From Limnobaculum allomyrinae (GTDB lineage: Bacteria; Pseudomonadota; Gammaproteobacteria; Enterobacterales; Enterobacteriaceae), in assembly GCF_016649425.1 (NCBI RefSeq), contig NZ_JADRCR010000003.1:1-64000 (forward strand): a DNA stretch of 64,000 bases. The letters run 5' to 3'. Below, in pieces: positions 1 through 8,085 of the stretch; within the stretch, counting starts at the first letter, position 1; every line of letters starts with the position of its first letter. Both the position numbers and the translations under genes were made by a program. The notes under the pieces are model-generated. The model ran no database searches and was not told the DNA's origin. It saw only the letters and a list, made by a program, of their open reading frames with translations.

Positions 1-480
1 CTGTTTATCATGCTGGGCTTTGGATTCTGCCAGCTGTTTTTCCAGCGCGGCTATCTGTTTCACCTGAGCCGCTGCTGCGGTTTGCTGCTTTTTCAGCTCT
101 TCGGCGCTGCTGCCCTGCTGTTTATCATGCTGGGCTTTGGATTCTGCCAGCTGTTTTTCCAGCGCGGCTATCTGTTTCACCTGAGCCGCTGCTGCGGTTT
201 GCTGCTTTTTCAGCTCTTCGGCGCTGCTGCCCTGCTGTTTGTCATGCTGGGCTTTGGATTCTGCCAGCTGTTTTTCCAGCGCGGCTATCTGTTTCGCCTG
301 AGCCGCTGCTGCGGTTTGCTGCTTTTTCAGCTCTTCGGCGCTGCTGCCCTGCTGTTTGTCATGCTGGGCTTTGGATTCTGCCAGCTGTTTTTCCAGTGCG
401 GCTATCTGCTTCGCCTGAGACGCTGCTACGGTTTGCTGCTTTTTCAGCTCTTCGGCGCTGCTACCCTGTTGTTTGTCATG
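1..480 (-). repeat. 117-bp in-frame tandem repeat array
   Basis: Four units start at 1, 118, 235 and 352, and a degenerate fifth at 469. Units 1 and 2 are identical, unit 3 differs at two bases, unit 4 at several, and unit 5 is strongly diverged. Because 117 is divisible by 3 the array stays open in every frame that is open in one unit, which also creates a spurious long ORF on the plus strand. The array continues past the left edge. Confidence 0.97.
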
Positions 481-1110
481 TTGTGTTTTAGCGTCCGCCA
501 ACTGCTTTTCCAGTGCGGCAACTTGAGCGACCTGTGCACCAGAAATAGATAACTGACTTTTCTGCTCTTCGGATTTATTGCCCCGCAATGTCTCGTTCAG
601 AGCTTTTAATTCTGCCAGTTGCTTCTTCTCCGCATCTGCCGTTTTTTGTAATGCTTGCAGGCGCGATTGTGTATCTGATAACTGTGATTTCAGCGTGGTT
701 AATTGTTGATTAAGCTGATTCTCCTGGGAAAGAGCCCCACTGCCATCAGATACAGGCCGTTTGGCTTTAGCTAATTTTAACTCTGACTCAAGGGTCGATA
801 TTTTCCGTTCAAGCTCAGTAATCTGTTTTGCAGAGTCAACCTGATGCTGCCGCACCTGCTGTTGATCGCTTTGTTTTTTAGAGGATGTTCTGGTAGTAGC
901 CTCAGGTAAGGCCTTTTTCTGTTCAGAGTTAGACTGGCTATTTAGCGATTCTGTCTCAGAAGAGGGTGTCGATGTTTTACTGTGAGAAGACTCACCCCGA
1001 ACCCTCACCCCAATAATGCCTTCATCCAGTGAAGCCGCATTAACAGGTAAAACCAAAGGTAAAATTAGAGCGAAAAAAAATCTATAACGACTCTTATCAT
1101 TGCATTTCAT
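1..1110 (-). CDS. Secreted coiled-coil protein with 39-residue tandem repeats (C-terminus off the left edge)
   Basis: Reading the minus strand from ATG at 1110 gives an open frame to base 1 without a stop, so the gene continues beyond the window. The first ~25 residues (MKCNDKSRYRF, a hydrophobic stretch, then VNAAS) look like a Sec signal peptide. A Ser/Thr/Gln-rich linker follows, then a long Q/K/E/A-rich alpha-helical region of the type ITELERKISTLESEL, typical of coiled coils. From base 468 downward the coding sequence is a perfect-period 117-nt tandem repeat (39 residues, containing KQQGSSAEELKK and IAALEKQLAES); a degenerate unit precedes it. GAGGG lies 5 nt before this ATG; an ATG at 1113 is possible but too close to it. 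No catalytic domain is visible in the part present. Function unknown; an envelope or periplasmic spacer is plausible. It is divergent from the autotransporter. Confidence 0.75.
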   Translation of the reverse strand, partial: MKCNDKSRYRFFFALILPLVLPVNAASLDEGIIGVRVRGESSHSKTSTPSSETESLNSQSNSEQKKALPEATTRTSSKKQSDQQQVRQHQVDSAKQITELERKISTLESELKLAKAKRPVSDGSGALSQENQLNQQLTTLKSQLSDTQSRLQALQKTADAEKKQLAELKALNETLRGNKSEEQKSQLSISGAQVAQVAALEKQLADAKTQHDKQQGSSAEELKKQQTVAASQAKQIAALEKQLAESKAQHDKQQGSSAEELKKQQTAAAAQAKQIAALEKQLAESKAQHDKQQGSSAEELKKQQTAAAAQVKQIAALEKQLAESKAQHDKQQGSSAEELKKQQTAAAAQVKQIAALEKQLAESKAQHDKQ

Positions 1111-1113
1111 CAT

Positions 1114-1660
1114 TCCCTCAACATACCCATATCAGAGACACCAGCATATATAATCGCCGTATAATAAGTAAAAAATCGATTGATTAACAGATGTATACCT
1201 TAAAATAAGGCATAAGAATCAACTCAATTATACTTCATAAACATGGATACCACCTCACTACCTGATTAATAACGAACAACCATTCTGATTTACAACACAT
1301 AACCCTTCAATTTTAATGAGTTATAAGTTTTTATTTGTGTTTTAATTAAATAGTATAAGTAACAAATAGCAATATGTTATTGATTCCTGATTTTATTTTT
1401 TTGAAAGAAAAATAAAACAAAAAACAATATCGATAGATAACAACAAATTAAATAAAAAATCATCAATACCGCAGAGCAATAAAAAATATATCTAATAGTA
1501 TTATTGACACAGCAATTACTCCCACTACGCTTAATCTATAACTTAATCCTACATTTATAAATCACTCAATCATCTCTTCATATACTTATTTAAATTATTT
1601 TATACATATACTTCATCTGATTAATTTAATCAGATTCGTTTAAATTCCGAGGTGGCATAC
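1114..1660. other. AT-rich divergent intergenic region
   Basis: About 550 bp of very AT-rich DNA separate the divergent coiled-coil gene and the autotransporter. It must hold both promoters but I see no unambiguous -35/-10 pair among the many AT-rich candidates. The composition resembles H-NS-type silenced intergenic DNA (inference). The one clear structure is the palindrome at 1615-1635, listed separately. Confidence 0.6.
1615..1635. promoter_or_regulatory. 21-bp near-perfect palindrome before the autotransporter start
   Basis: ATCTGATTAA, one central T, then TTAATCAGAT: two 10-bp arms in perfect inverted repeat. It ends 25 nt before the ATG at 1661, just upstream of the GAGG ribosome-binding site at 1649-1652. 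It could be a repressor operator or, if transcribed, a leader hairpin. No specific regulator is recognised. Confidence 0.6.
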
Positions 1661-3283
1661 ATGTCAAAGAAAATAAATAAGAAGCGATTTAAAATTTTAT
1701 CTATCTCCATTTTAAGTGCTATTAGCCTCCCCTCTTTTGCGAATATTACCTATAACCATATCACTCTCAATGAGCCTCTCTACTGGACACCACTACGAGA
1801 TAACGACAGCTTAGGCATAGACTCATCATCACTTCTGTATACGGGGAGCGAAGGTTCACTGACGGTTATTGGTCAGATGAATGGGGGAAGTATTACTATT
1901 GATAAATCAAGCTTTTCTGGTGATATCAATATGAAACAAAGTGCATCTAATATAAACTTTAGTATGAGTGACAGCACGATATCCACATTGAATTTTTCCG
2001 ACTTAGTGACAGATTCTACTATTAACTTAACAAATATTGAATCTAATGCTAATAACAGTATTATTCATTTGACAAACCTCAATAATAACAACAACACCAT
2101 TAATATAAAGAATCTGAATAAAGCATTCGTAATAAATCTGGAAGGTTCAAACTCCAGAGTAAATGTTGAAGACACTAAAATCCTGGCTGACCTTTCATTA
2201 TTTGGCAATAACAACACATTAAATTTTAAAAATAGCGAGATACTGTACAACATATCCCTTAACGGAAGTAATAACACTTACAACATCGACAATCTTATCT
2301 CGTCAGATAAAATACCAAAGACTCTGGTTATCCTTGGCGGCAATACATTAGAAAGCAATAATAATACAACGACTATATCAAACACTATTTTGAATACTGT
2401 TGACGAATCTACCTTTGATGTCCTTTACTTAAATAAATCGGGCGCCAATAATACCTTTAATATCATCAACAGCACGTTTCACGATGATAACCCAGCAACC
2501 GCCAATGATTCTGCGCTGGTGGTTATCTCCGGAGGCATTAACTCACATGATAATGTGACTAACTCCACCATCAATACCGGACAAGGTTATATCTTTTTGG
2601 ATTTAACCCCACAAGGAGGAAACTCCTTTATCACCAGTAATAGCACATTAACCGGTGCCATCATGGCCGAGGCCGATCAAACTTCAACCATCGGTTTTAC
2701 CAATAACAGTATCTGGAATTTGGCCGGGGATAGATCCGCCAGCAACCGACTGCATATTGATGCCAGCCAGATTAACATCGGTAGCTCTACGTTAGCCGTC
2801 AATGAGCTCAAAGCAACCAACAGTAAAATTAATCTGGGTAATGCCGGTACGCTTACGGTTACTTCCGATAGTGATGTCCGCGCCTCTCAAGTCACTATGG
2901 CAGATAATAGTTTATTCGATGTCAGTGGCCTTCTCACATTAGATAATGCCACACTCACCACTGGTACGGGCAGCAAGATCAACTCGGGCACCCTGAGTAT
3001 TATCAACGGAAGCAACCTGACGCTAAACAGTCAGTCGGCTCTGACCTCCTCTGGAGGGATGACCTTAAACAGCGGAACATTAAACCTTCTGGCGGGTAAT
3101 ACGCTTAACACTACGGATATAACGCTGGCGGCCAACAGCAACCTGAACCTTACGACTGCAACCCTGGAAACCAGTGGAAACGCTTTGTTAACTGGCTCTG
3201 CACTCACCGCTGCGTCAGGCAGTACGTTGAATACTGCGGCGCTGGCATTGGCTCTGTTGGTCAATATGATGGACGGGAAATGA
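1661..3283 (+). pseudogene. Autotransporter adhesin, 5' part: signal peptide and beta-helix passenger
   Basis: ATG at 1661 follows GAGG (1649-1652) at 8 nt spacing; the in-frame GTG at 1652 overlaps that site and is unlikely to be used. The product begins MSKKINKKRFKILSIS with a hydrophobic core ending near PSFA, a Sec signal peptide. The passenger is rich in N, T, S, L and I in short repeating strands (for example NNNNTINIKN, SALTSSGGMTLNSGTLN), typical of a right-handed beta-helix of type V secreted adhesins. The frame runs out at 3281-3283 after the out-of-frame tail LALALLVNMMDGK. The membrane barrel lies in another frame directly downstream (3280-4332), so the intact gene has been broken by a net -1 change near 3232-3260. 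Without the barrel this fragment could not reach the surface. A sequencing error cannot be excluded. Confidence 0.8.
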
Positions 3284-4332
3284 TCACCACCAGCGGCGGT
3301 GGCGCTATTTTTGACGATGGTGATGGCTATGATCTGGGTATCTTTCGTTATGATTTAGTACAGCAAGGCAATAGCTGGTATTTGCAGGAGAGAAAACATG
3401 ATCTTTCCTCTTCGGCTCGTGCTGTAGCCAGTTTAAGCCAGGCATCGTTAACCAGTTGGAATGCTGAAACCGACTCAGTACATCAGCGTATGACCGTCTC
3501 CCGGCGAGATAACGACCAGGGCTCTGCCTGGGGAAGCTATTTGGGAGCACATACCAGCACCCAACTGTCTAACGGAGAAAAAGCCAGCCAGAGTGTTAAT
3601 GGTTTTAGTCTTGGCGTAGATAAACGTCTTAATACTGATTTCGGCTCTTATTTACTGGGTGTGGCCGTCAGCCGCGGTATTTCCAATATTGATCATATGA
3701 TTAACAGCAGCTACGGTAACAGCCATGACGTCAATATGCAGGCTTATACTTCCTACAGTAATCAGTTAGGATTTTTCCTTGATGGCCTGGTTTCCTATTC
3801 TGTTATCAATAGCAAAATCACCACGATTTCACTGGATGACGAACATTCTGACGGCAGCCTGGACACGCACGGATTTGGCGCATCGCTGAAAGGGGGATAC
3901 CACTATATTCTACCCAACACCGCCTTTATTGAGCCTTATGTTCGCGCCTCAATGCTTAACATCGCAGACAAAAGCTACTCGCTGGATAATGGCCTTCACG
4001 TCACCAACAATCAGTACAAATCATTACAGGGAGAGTTAGGCGTCGATATCGGTAAGGGTTTTGCCCTCGGTGATGCACTGGAGCAAACCCTGCGCCCTTA
4101 TGTGAAAGTGGCTTATCAACAGGAGTTTAAGGACAACAACACGCTCGACGTTAACCACTATACCATCAGTAATAATATTGATGGTTCCGGAGGAAAAGTC
4201 GGTGCGGGGCTGGAATATACCATCAAACGAAACTTCGGTGCTTATGTCACCGCTAACTACGGCGCGAAAACCGGAGATACCGGAACCGATACTCACTTAA
4301 CCGGCACCGCAGGCCTACGCTATAACTGGTAG
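3280..4332 (+). pseudogene. Autotransporter adhesin, 3' part: passenger end, linker and outer-membrane beta-barrel
   Basis: This frame carries the C-terminal half of the same adhesin. The passenger junction GDGYDLGIFRYDLVQQGN and NSWYLQ are typical of pertactin-type autotransporters; an alpha-helical linker rich in A, S and R follows. The ~270-residue autotransporter barrel has alternating aromatic strands and ends in TAGLRYNW, the aromatic C-terminus recognised by the BAM machinery. Homologous sequence in this frame extends upstream of the ATG at 3280 to about 3232 (GIGSVGQYDGRE), so 3280 is not the original start. The ATG overlaps the stop of the upstream frame (ATGA), which could allow reinitiation, but the product would lack a signal peptide. 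A strong terminator follows at 4358-4394. Confidence 0.8.
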
Positions 4333-4357
4333 TTAGAAAACATTCGGTTTACACCCC

Positions 4358-4394
4358 AATCAGCCCGTTGCTTATCCCGACGGGCTGATTTTTT
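4358..4394 (+). terminator. Rho-independent terminator after the autotransporter
   Basis: A 10-bp perfect stem, AATCAGCCCG (4358-4367) with CGGGCTGATT (4381-4390), is followed by a T run. It closes the autotransporter unit before the convergent GGDEF gene. Confidence 0.9.
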
Positions 4395-4411
4395 ACCACA
4401 CGGAGTAGCTT

Positions 4412-5503
4412 TTATACTCCGTCGGATACCGCTACTTGATTCTTTCCAGCCTGTTTAGCCCGATACAACTGCTGGTCAGCAGTTTTATAGATTTGTTCTG
4501 CGGTTAGTGAAGTATCCGGTAAAAACATCGCCACACCAATACTGATGGTTACCGGAACATGCTGGCCGTCAGAGCTGATAAACTGATAGCTCTCCACCTG
4601 CTGACAAATATTCTTCGCCCGGCCCACAGCCTCTTGAACGGTAATATTGGGGAAAAGCAGACCAAACTCATCACCGCCCAGTCGGCCAATAATGTCACCC
4701 GCCCGAACCTGTCCTTTCAGCATATGTACTAGTTCTATCAGTACTTTATCCCCCATATCATGGCCATACTGGTCATTGATACTTTTGAATAAATCAATAT
4801 CCATCATCATCATGGCAAATGATGAACGTTGATAGCGGGTAATTTTATGAACCCGCTGCACTTCTTCAAAAAAATGACGGCGATTGATGGAGTCAGTGAG
4901 TACATCAGTTTCAGCAATGGTTTCGATAGTCTGAAAGGTTTCGCCACGGATGCGCTCGCCAATAAAACCCCAAAATAGTGCCAGCACCAGTGCCCCTACC
5001 ATATTAACCATGGCGGCCGGGGTAGAAGAGAACTCAGGCCAGCTTTTCAGGTGAATCAGTACTATGGCAATGATGGTTAAGCCATATCCCAGACCAAACA
5101 GCGTTCCCTGACGACGCCCCAGTAGCAAAAAAGCAAATCCAGGAGGAATAATCAGAAAAGCACTGATTTGCGCCCGTCCTTGAAACAGCCAAAACAGCGA
5201 GATCACCAAAACAGAAGGAAGCAAGACGGTAATCCATAGTGTCTGATTCAAATTGCCACGGAACCATAAATCAATCAGTGACAGCAAACACAACACAATA
5301 CAGATGGTGTTAAACAGCGCCCCCAAAGGCAGATCGCTGACAAAGAGGTGAACCGGAATAAAAATTAATGCCCCAGTGATGGTACAGGCATGTGTGCCAA
5401 TAACATGCCGGGTTCTTCTTTCATCATCAAGGCAGCTGAATGACGTCGGGTATTCAATTCGGGTAGAGAATCGTTTAGCAATTCTGATGATGAGTTCTAT
5501 CAT
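4412..5503 (-). CDS. Membrane-bound GGDEF diguanylate cyclase
   Basis: Makes cyclic di-GMP from two GTP. The N-terminal ~190 residues contain several hydrophobic segments (for example ITGALIFIPVHLFV, VLVISLFWLF, VLALFWGFIGE), so the sensor part lies in the inner membrane; no named sensor domain is certain. The C-terminal catalytic domain carries DVLTDSINRRHF, the metal/substrate region DIDLFKSINDQYGHDMGD and an intact GGDEF signature at about residues 276-280. RAGD, exactly five residues before GGDEF, matches the RxxD product-inhibition site, so feedback control by c-di-GMP is expected. ATG at 5503 is used here; an in-frame GTG at 5509 is equally possible, and neither has a strong ribosome-binding site. 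Single gene, convergent with the autotransporter. Confidence 0.9.
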   Translation of the reverse strand: MIELIIRIAKRFSTRIEYPTSFSCLDDERRTRHVIGTHACTITGALIFIPVHLFVSDLPLGALFNTICIVLCLLSLIDLWFRGNLNQTLWITVLLPSVLVISLFWLFQGRAQISAFLIIPPGFAFLLLGRRQGTLFGLGYGLTIIAIVLIHLKSWPEFSSTPAAMVNMVGALVLALFWGFIGERIRGETFQTIETIAETDVLTDSINRRHFFEEVQRVHKITRYQRSSFAMMMMDIDLFKSINDQYGHDMGDKVLIELVHMLKGQVRAGDIIGRLGGDEFGLLFPNITVQEAVGRAKNICQQVESYQFISSDGQHVPVTISIGVAMFLPDTSLTAEQIYKTADQQLYRAKQAGKNQVAVSDGV

Positions 5504-5726
5504 AGTCACGTTATCTGTAAGGGATGGATATAATCAGGTTTACGGGCTACGTCACTCATCCTTAAGACGCTTTATCATCGTAAGTGTAGCGTCAAAAGTT
5601 CAAAAAAGCATTTCAATGCAACGAGCTAGCGTTAAACATTTCAGTAGTACTGACTGACAAATGTACCTCTCAAGGAAAAATGCAGCGCTTACTCATCAAT
5701 ATCAGAGAACTGCGCCCGGTATCAAT

Positions 5727-5948
5727 CAGATTTATGCCGCAGGTTTAGATGTGTTTAAAAAAGAACCGCTTTCCGCCGATTCTGAGCTGTTTCGCTTACC
5801 GAACGTCGTAGCCCTGCCCCATATCGGATCGGCGCCCCATGAAACCCGCTACAATATGGCCGCCTGCGCAGTAGATAATCTGATTACCGCTCAGACCGGG
5901 AAAGTCACGGTTAATTGCGTTAATCCTCAGGTGATTAAACAACCTTAA
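5727..5948 (+). pseudogene. ghrB: C-terminal remnant of glyoxylate/hydroxypyruvate reductase B
   Basis: From about base 5727 the frame reads [15 protein letters not shown], then [28 protein letters not shown] and NCVNP near the end. This matches the last ~70 residues of GhrB, a 2-hydroxyacid dehydrogenase of about 324 residues, including the catalytic-histidine motif PHIGSA. The NAD-binding core and N-terminal catalytic half are absent: upstream sequence in this frame (from 5661) has no resemblance to the family. The fragment cannot be active. It sits between the GGDEF gene and the ycj operon, marking a deletion or rearrangement junction near 5725. Confidence 0.85.
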
Positions 5949-6250
5949 TTGCTGTTTTTATATCTGTCAGAGGCCAAAATAATTTTCTGGCAGATATAAT
6001 CACGCCTTACTAATTAGTGAGTGCCACCTCATCTTCCATGGCTATTCCATCGCTATTCCATAAAAACAAATCCCACAATTAATTTTAATAACCAGGTGGT
6101 TTATCAATTAGAAATCGATTAATAAAATAAACCATAAAATAGCATTTTCATTATTTTACTCCCTTTTAAATACGCTATTTTTAATATTTATTTACTCCAC
6201 AAACATTAATATCAAAAATGGTCAAGGCTAATTAGTTTAGCGCCGTCATT
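5949..6250. other. AT-rich intergenic region with a strong hairpin
   Basis: TATATCTGTCAGA (5959-5971) pairs with TCTGGCAGATATA (5986-5998), a 13-bp stem with one G-T pair just after the ghrB stop. It may be the old ghrB terminator, but no U run follows. The rest is AT-rich DNA leading to the ycj promoter; I see no gene in it. Confidence 0.6.
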
Positions 6251-6299
6251 AAATTTGACTCAGCTCACAGATACATAATTTTACTGCATTTTTTATAAT
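6251..6299 (+). promoter_or_regulatory. CRP site and -10 element of the ycj operon promoter
   Basis: TTTGA-CTCAGC-TCACA (6254-6269) matches the CRP consensus TGTGA-N6-TCACA at nine of ten positions, with an A/T-rich flank on the left. A consensus -10 box TATAAT lies at 6294-6299, and the -35 position (about 6271-6276, ATACAT) is poor. The CRP centre (6261.5) would be about 44 bp before the expected start near 6306, close to a class II activator position. This predicts cAMP-CRP-dependent expression, as expected for a sugar operon. Confidence 0.7.
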
Positions 6300-6355
6300 C
6301 ACACTGATTCTCACCTCGTTGACACTCTTATTTTTCAAGAGTAGCCTCTCTTTTC

Positions 6356-6371
6356 GTGGGAGCGGTACCAC
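6356..6371. promoter_or_regulatory. Candidate YcjW (LacI-family) operator
   Basis: GTGGGAGCGGTACCAC is an imperfect palindrome centred on CG, the hallmark of LacI-family operators. It lies about 50 bp downstream of the predicted transcription start and 16 bp before ycjM. That position suits a repressor block by the regulator encoded at 20428-21453. The link is inferred from context only. Confidence 0.5.
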
Positions 6372-6387
6372 AAAAAATCAAAAGGGA

Positions 6388-8070
6388 ATGAACGTGATTA
6401 ATTCACTGCTTAGCTCGATATATAACGACTCAATCGATGACCAGCTAACTGAGCAAATTCATCAAAAAATAATTGAAGCAAAAAATCATATTAATCACAC
6501 CAGAAAACAGCGCTGGGATGAAAAAGATGTGGTATTAATTACCTATGCAGACCAGTTTTATCAGCCTGAAAAAAATACCTTAACTTGCCTGACTGATTTC
6601 TATAATGCCGGGCTTTCTGCGGTATTTAATATCGTTCATCTGCTGCCGTTTTATCCCTACTCTTCCGATGATGGCTTTTCAGTTATTGATTACTATCAGG
6701 TAAATCCCATTGCCGGTGACTGGCAGGATATCGCCAAACTTCATCGTTCCACTCGCCTGATGTTTGATTATGTTTGTAACCATATGTCCGCTCAAAGTGA
6801 GTGGTTTCGTGGCTATCTGGCTCAACAACCGGAATATGACGATTTCTTTGTCAGTATGGATCCCGGCATAGACCTCAGCGCAGTAACGCGTCCTCGTACT
6901 TCGCCATTGCTGACGCCATTCACGCTGAAAGATGGCAGCACTCGCCATATCTGGACTACCTTCAGCGCAGATCAAATAGATCTGAATTTTGCCAATCCAA
7001 AGGTGTTAATCGCCATGCTGGATGTGCTGCTGGAATATCTGAAACAGGGTGCGGACTATATCCGTCTGGATGCCGTTGGCTTTATGTGGAAAACACCCGG
7101 CACTCGCTGTCTCCATCTTGAAAAGACGCATCAGTTGGTCAAGCTGTTTCGGGCTGTCACGGATATCGTAGCGCCGGGCTGTGTGATCATCACTGAAACC
7201 AACGTACCTCATCAGGACAATATTGCCTACTTTGGTAATGGTCATGATGAAGCGCAAATGGTTTACCAGTTTCCACTACCCCCTCTGGTTTTACACGCTA
7301 TTCATACCGGTAGTGCTCATACACTACGCCAGTGGGCAACCAGTCTGGATCTGAATACCACAGATACCACCTTCTTCAACTTTCTTGCTTCTCATGACGG
7401 TATCGGGCTTAACCCATTACGGGGTTTACTGCCGGAAGAGGAGATTCTGTCGTTAGTCGAAGATTTACAGCGTGAAGGGGCTCTGGTTTCTTACAAGAAT
7501 AATCCCGATGGCAGCCGCAGCCCTTATGAAATCAACGTGACCTATATGGATGCGTTGAATCGCCAGGACAGTCAGGACGATGAACGAATTGCCCGTTTCT
7601 TGCTGGCGCACGCTATCTTGCTGGCATTCCCGGGCGTACCGGCGATCTACATCCAAAGCATTTTGGGCTCGCGCAATGATAATGACGGTGTGAAAAGTGC
7701 CGGACACAATCGTGCCATTAATCGCCAGAAATATTCACTGGACGATATTAATCAGGCGATTGCAGGCAAAAATTACTTACGCCATCAGATATTTCACCGA
7801 CTATCACAGCTCATTGAAGTAAGAAAAGGCCATCCCGCATTTCATCCTAACAGCCCGCTGATTATTCACCCGTCACCGCAAGAAGTGCTGGCTTTTAGCC
7901 GCGAAGCGCCAAACGGTAAACGAGTGATGGCGCTGTTTAATCTCAGCCCCGCAGAGTGCCCGGTAGATTTACCGGCCGCTGAATATATCAATTTGCTCAC
8001 CGCCGAAACGCTGAGCACGACATCCCCTTATGTTATGCAGCCTTATCAATTCCTCTGGCTTAACTATTAA
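6388..8070 (+). CDS. ycjM: GH13 subfamily 18 sugar phosphorylase, YcjM (glucosylglycerate phosphorylase type)
   Basis: 560 residues, the length of E. coli YcjM (559), and similar to it throughout. It belongs to the sucrose-phosphorylase branch of GH13, which cleaves alpha-glucosides with phosphate to give alpha-glucose 1-phosphate; E. coli YcjM is assigned to 2-O-alpha-glucosylglycerate. Catalytic residues are visible: nucleophile Asp228 in YIRLDAVGF, acid/base Glu270 in VIITETNVPH, and transition-state Asp337 in ASHDGIGLNP. No signal peptide, so cytoplasmic. AAGGG at 6382-6386 is only 1 nt from ATG 6388 but 7 nt from an in-frame GTG at 6394, so GTG may be the true start. First gene of the operon; 15 nt before ycjN. 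Glucosylglycerate specificity is inferred from homology and strengthened by the glycerate kinase at 16323. Confidence 0.92.
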   Translation: MNVINSLLSSIYNDSIDDQLTEQIHQKIIEAKNHINHTRKQRWDEKDVVLITYADQFYQPEKNTLTCLTDFYNAGLSAVFNIVHLLPFYPYSSDDGFSVIDYYQVNPIAGDWQDIAKLHRSTRLMFDYVCNHMSAQSEWFRGYLAQQPEYDDFFVSMDPGIDLSAVTRPRTSPLLTPFTLKDGSTRHIWTTFSADQIDLNFANPKVLIAMLDVLLEYLKQGADYIRLDAVGFMWKTPGTRCLHLEKTHQLVKLFRAVTDIVAPGCVIITETNVPHQDNIAYFGNGHDEAQMVYQFPLPPLVLHAIHTGSAHTLRQWATSLDLNTTDTTFFNFLASHDGIGLNPLRGLLPEEEILSLVEDLQREGALVSYKNNPDGSRSPYEINVTYMDALNRQDSQDDERIARFLLAHAILLAFPGVPAIYIQSILGSRNDNDGVKSAGHNRAINRQKYSLDDINQAIAGKNYLRHQIFHRLSQLIEVRKGHPAFHPNSPLIIHPSPQEVLAFSREAPNGKRVMALFNLSPAECPVDLPAAEYINLLTAETLSTTSPYVMQPYQFLWLNY

Positions 8071-8085
8071 TCAGGAATCTTTGAC

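Noticed and set aside
1-480. Regular repeat that might be a CRISPR array
   Set aside because: Units are 117 bp with no unique spacers, stay in one reading frame, and continue a protein sequence.
10-552. Long plus-strand open frame with repeated Leu/Phe/Cys-rich units
   Set aside because: It is the complement of the 117-bp coding repeat of the minus-strand coiled-coil gene. The minus strand has a signal peptide, a ribosome-binding site and helix-like composition; the plus strand does not.
3262-3290. Programmed -1 frameshift joining the two autotransporter frames
   Set aside because: The sequence near the stop (C GGG AAA TGA) is not a proper X XXY YYZ slippery site in the zero frame, and similarity switches frame earlier, at 3232-3260.
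5376-5657. Plus-strand frame opposite the 5' end of the GGDEF gene
   Set aside because: It overlaps the start of a well-supported gene and shows no domain or start signal.
5959-5998. Hairpin after the ghrB relic as a working terminator
   Set aside because: No U run on either exit; only reported as a hairpin.
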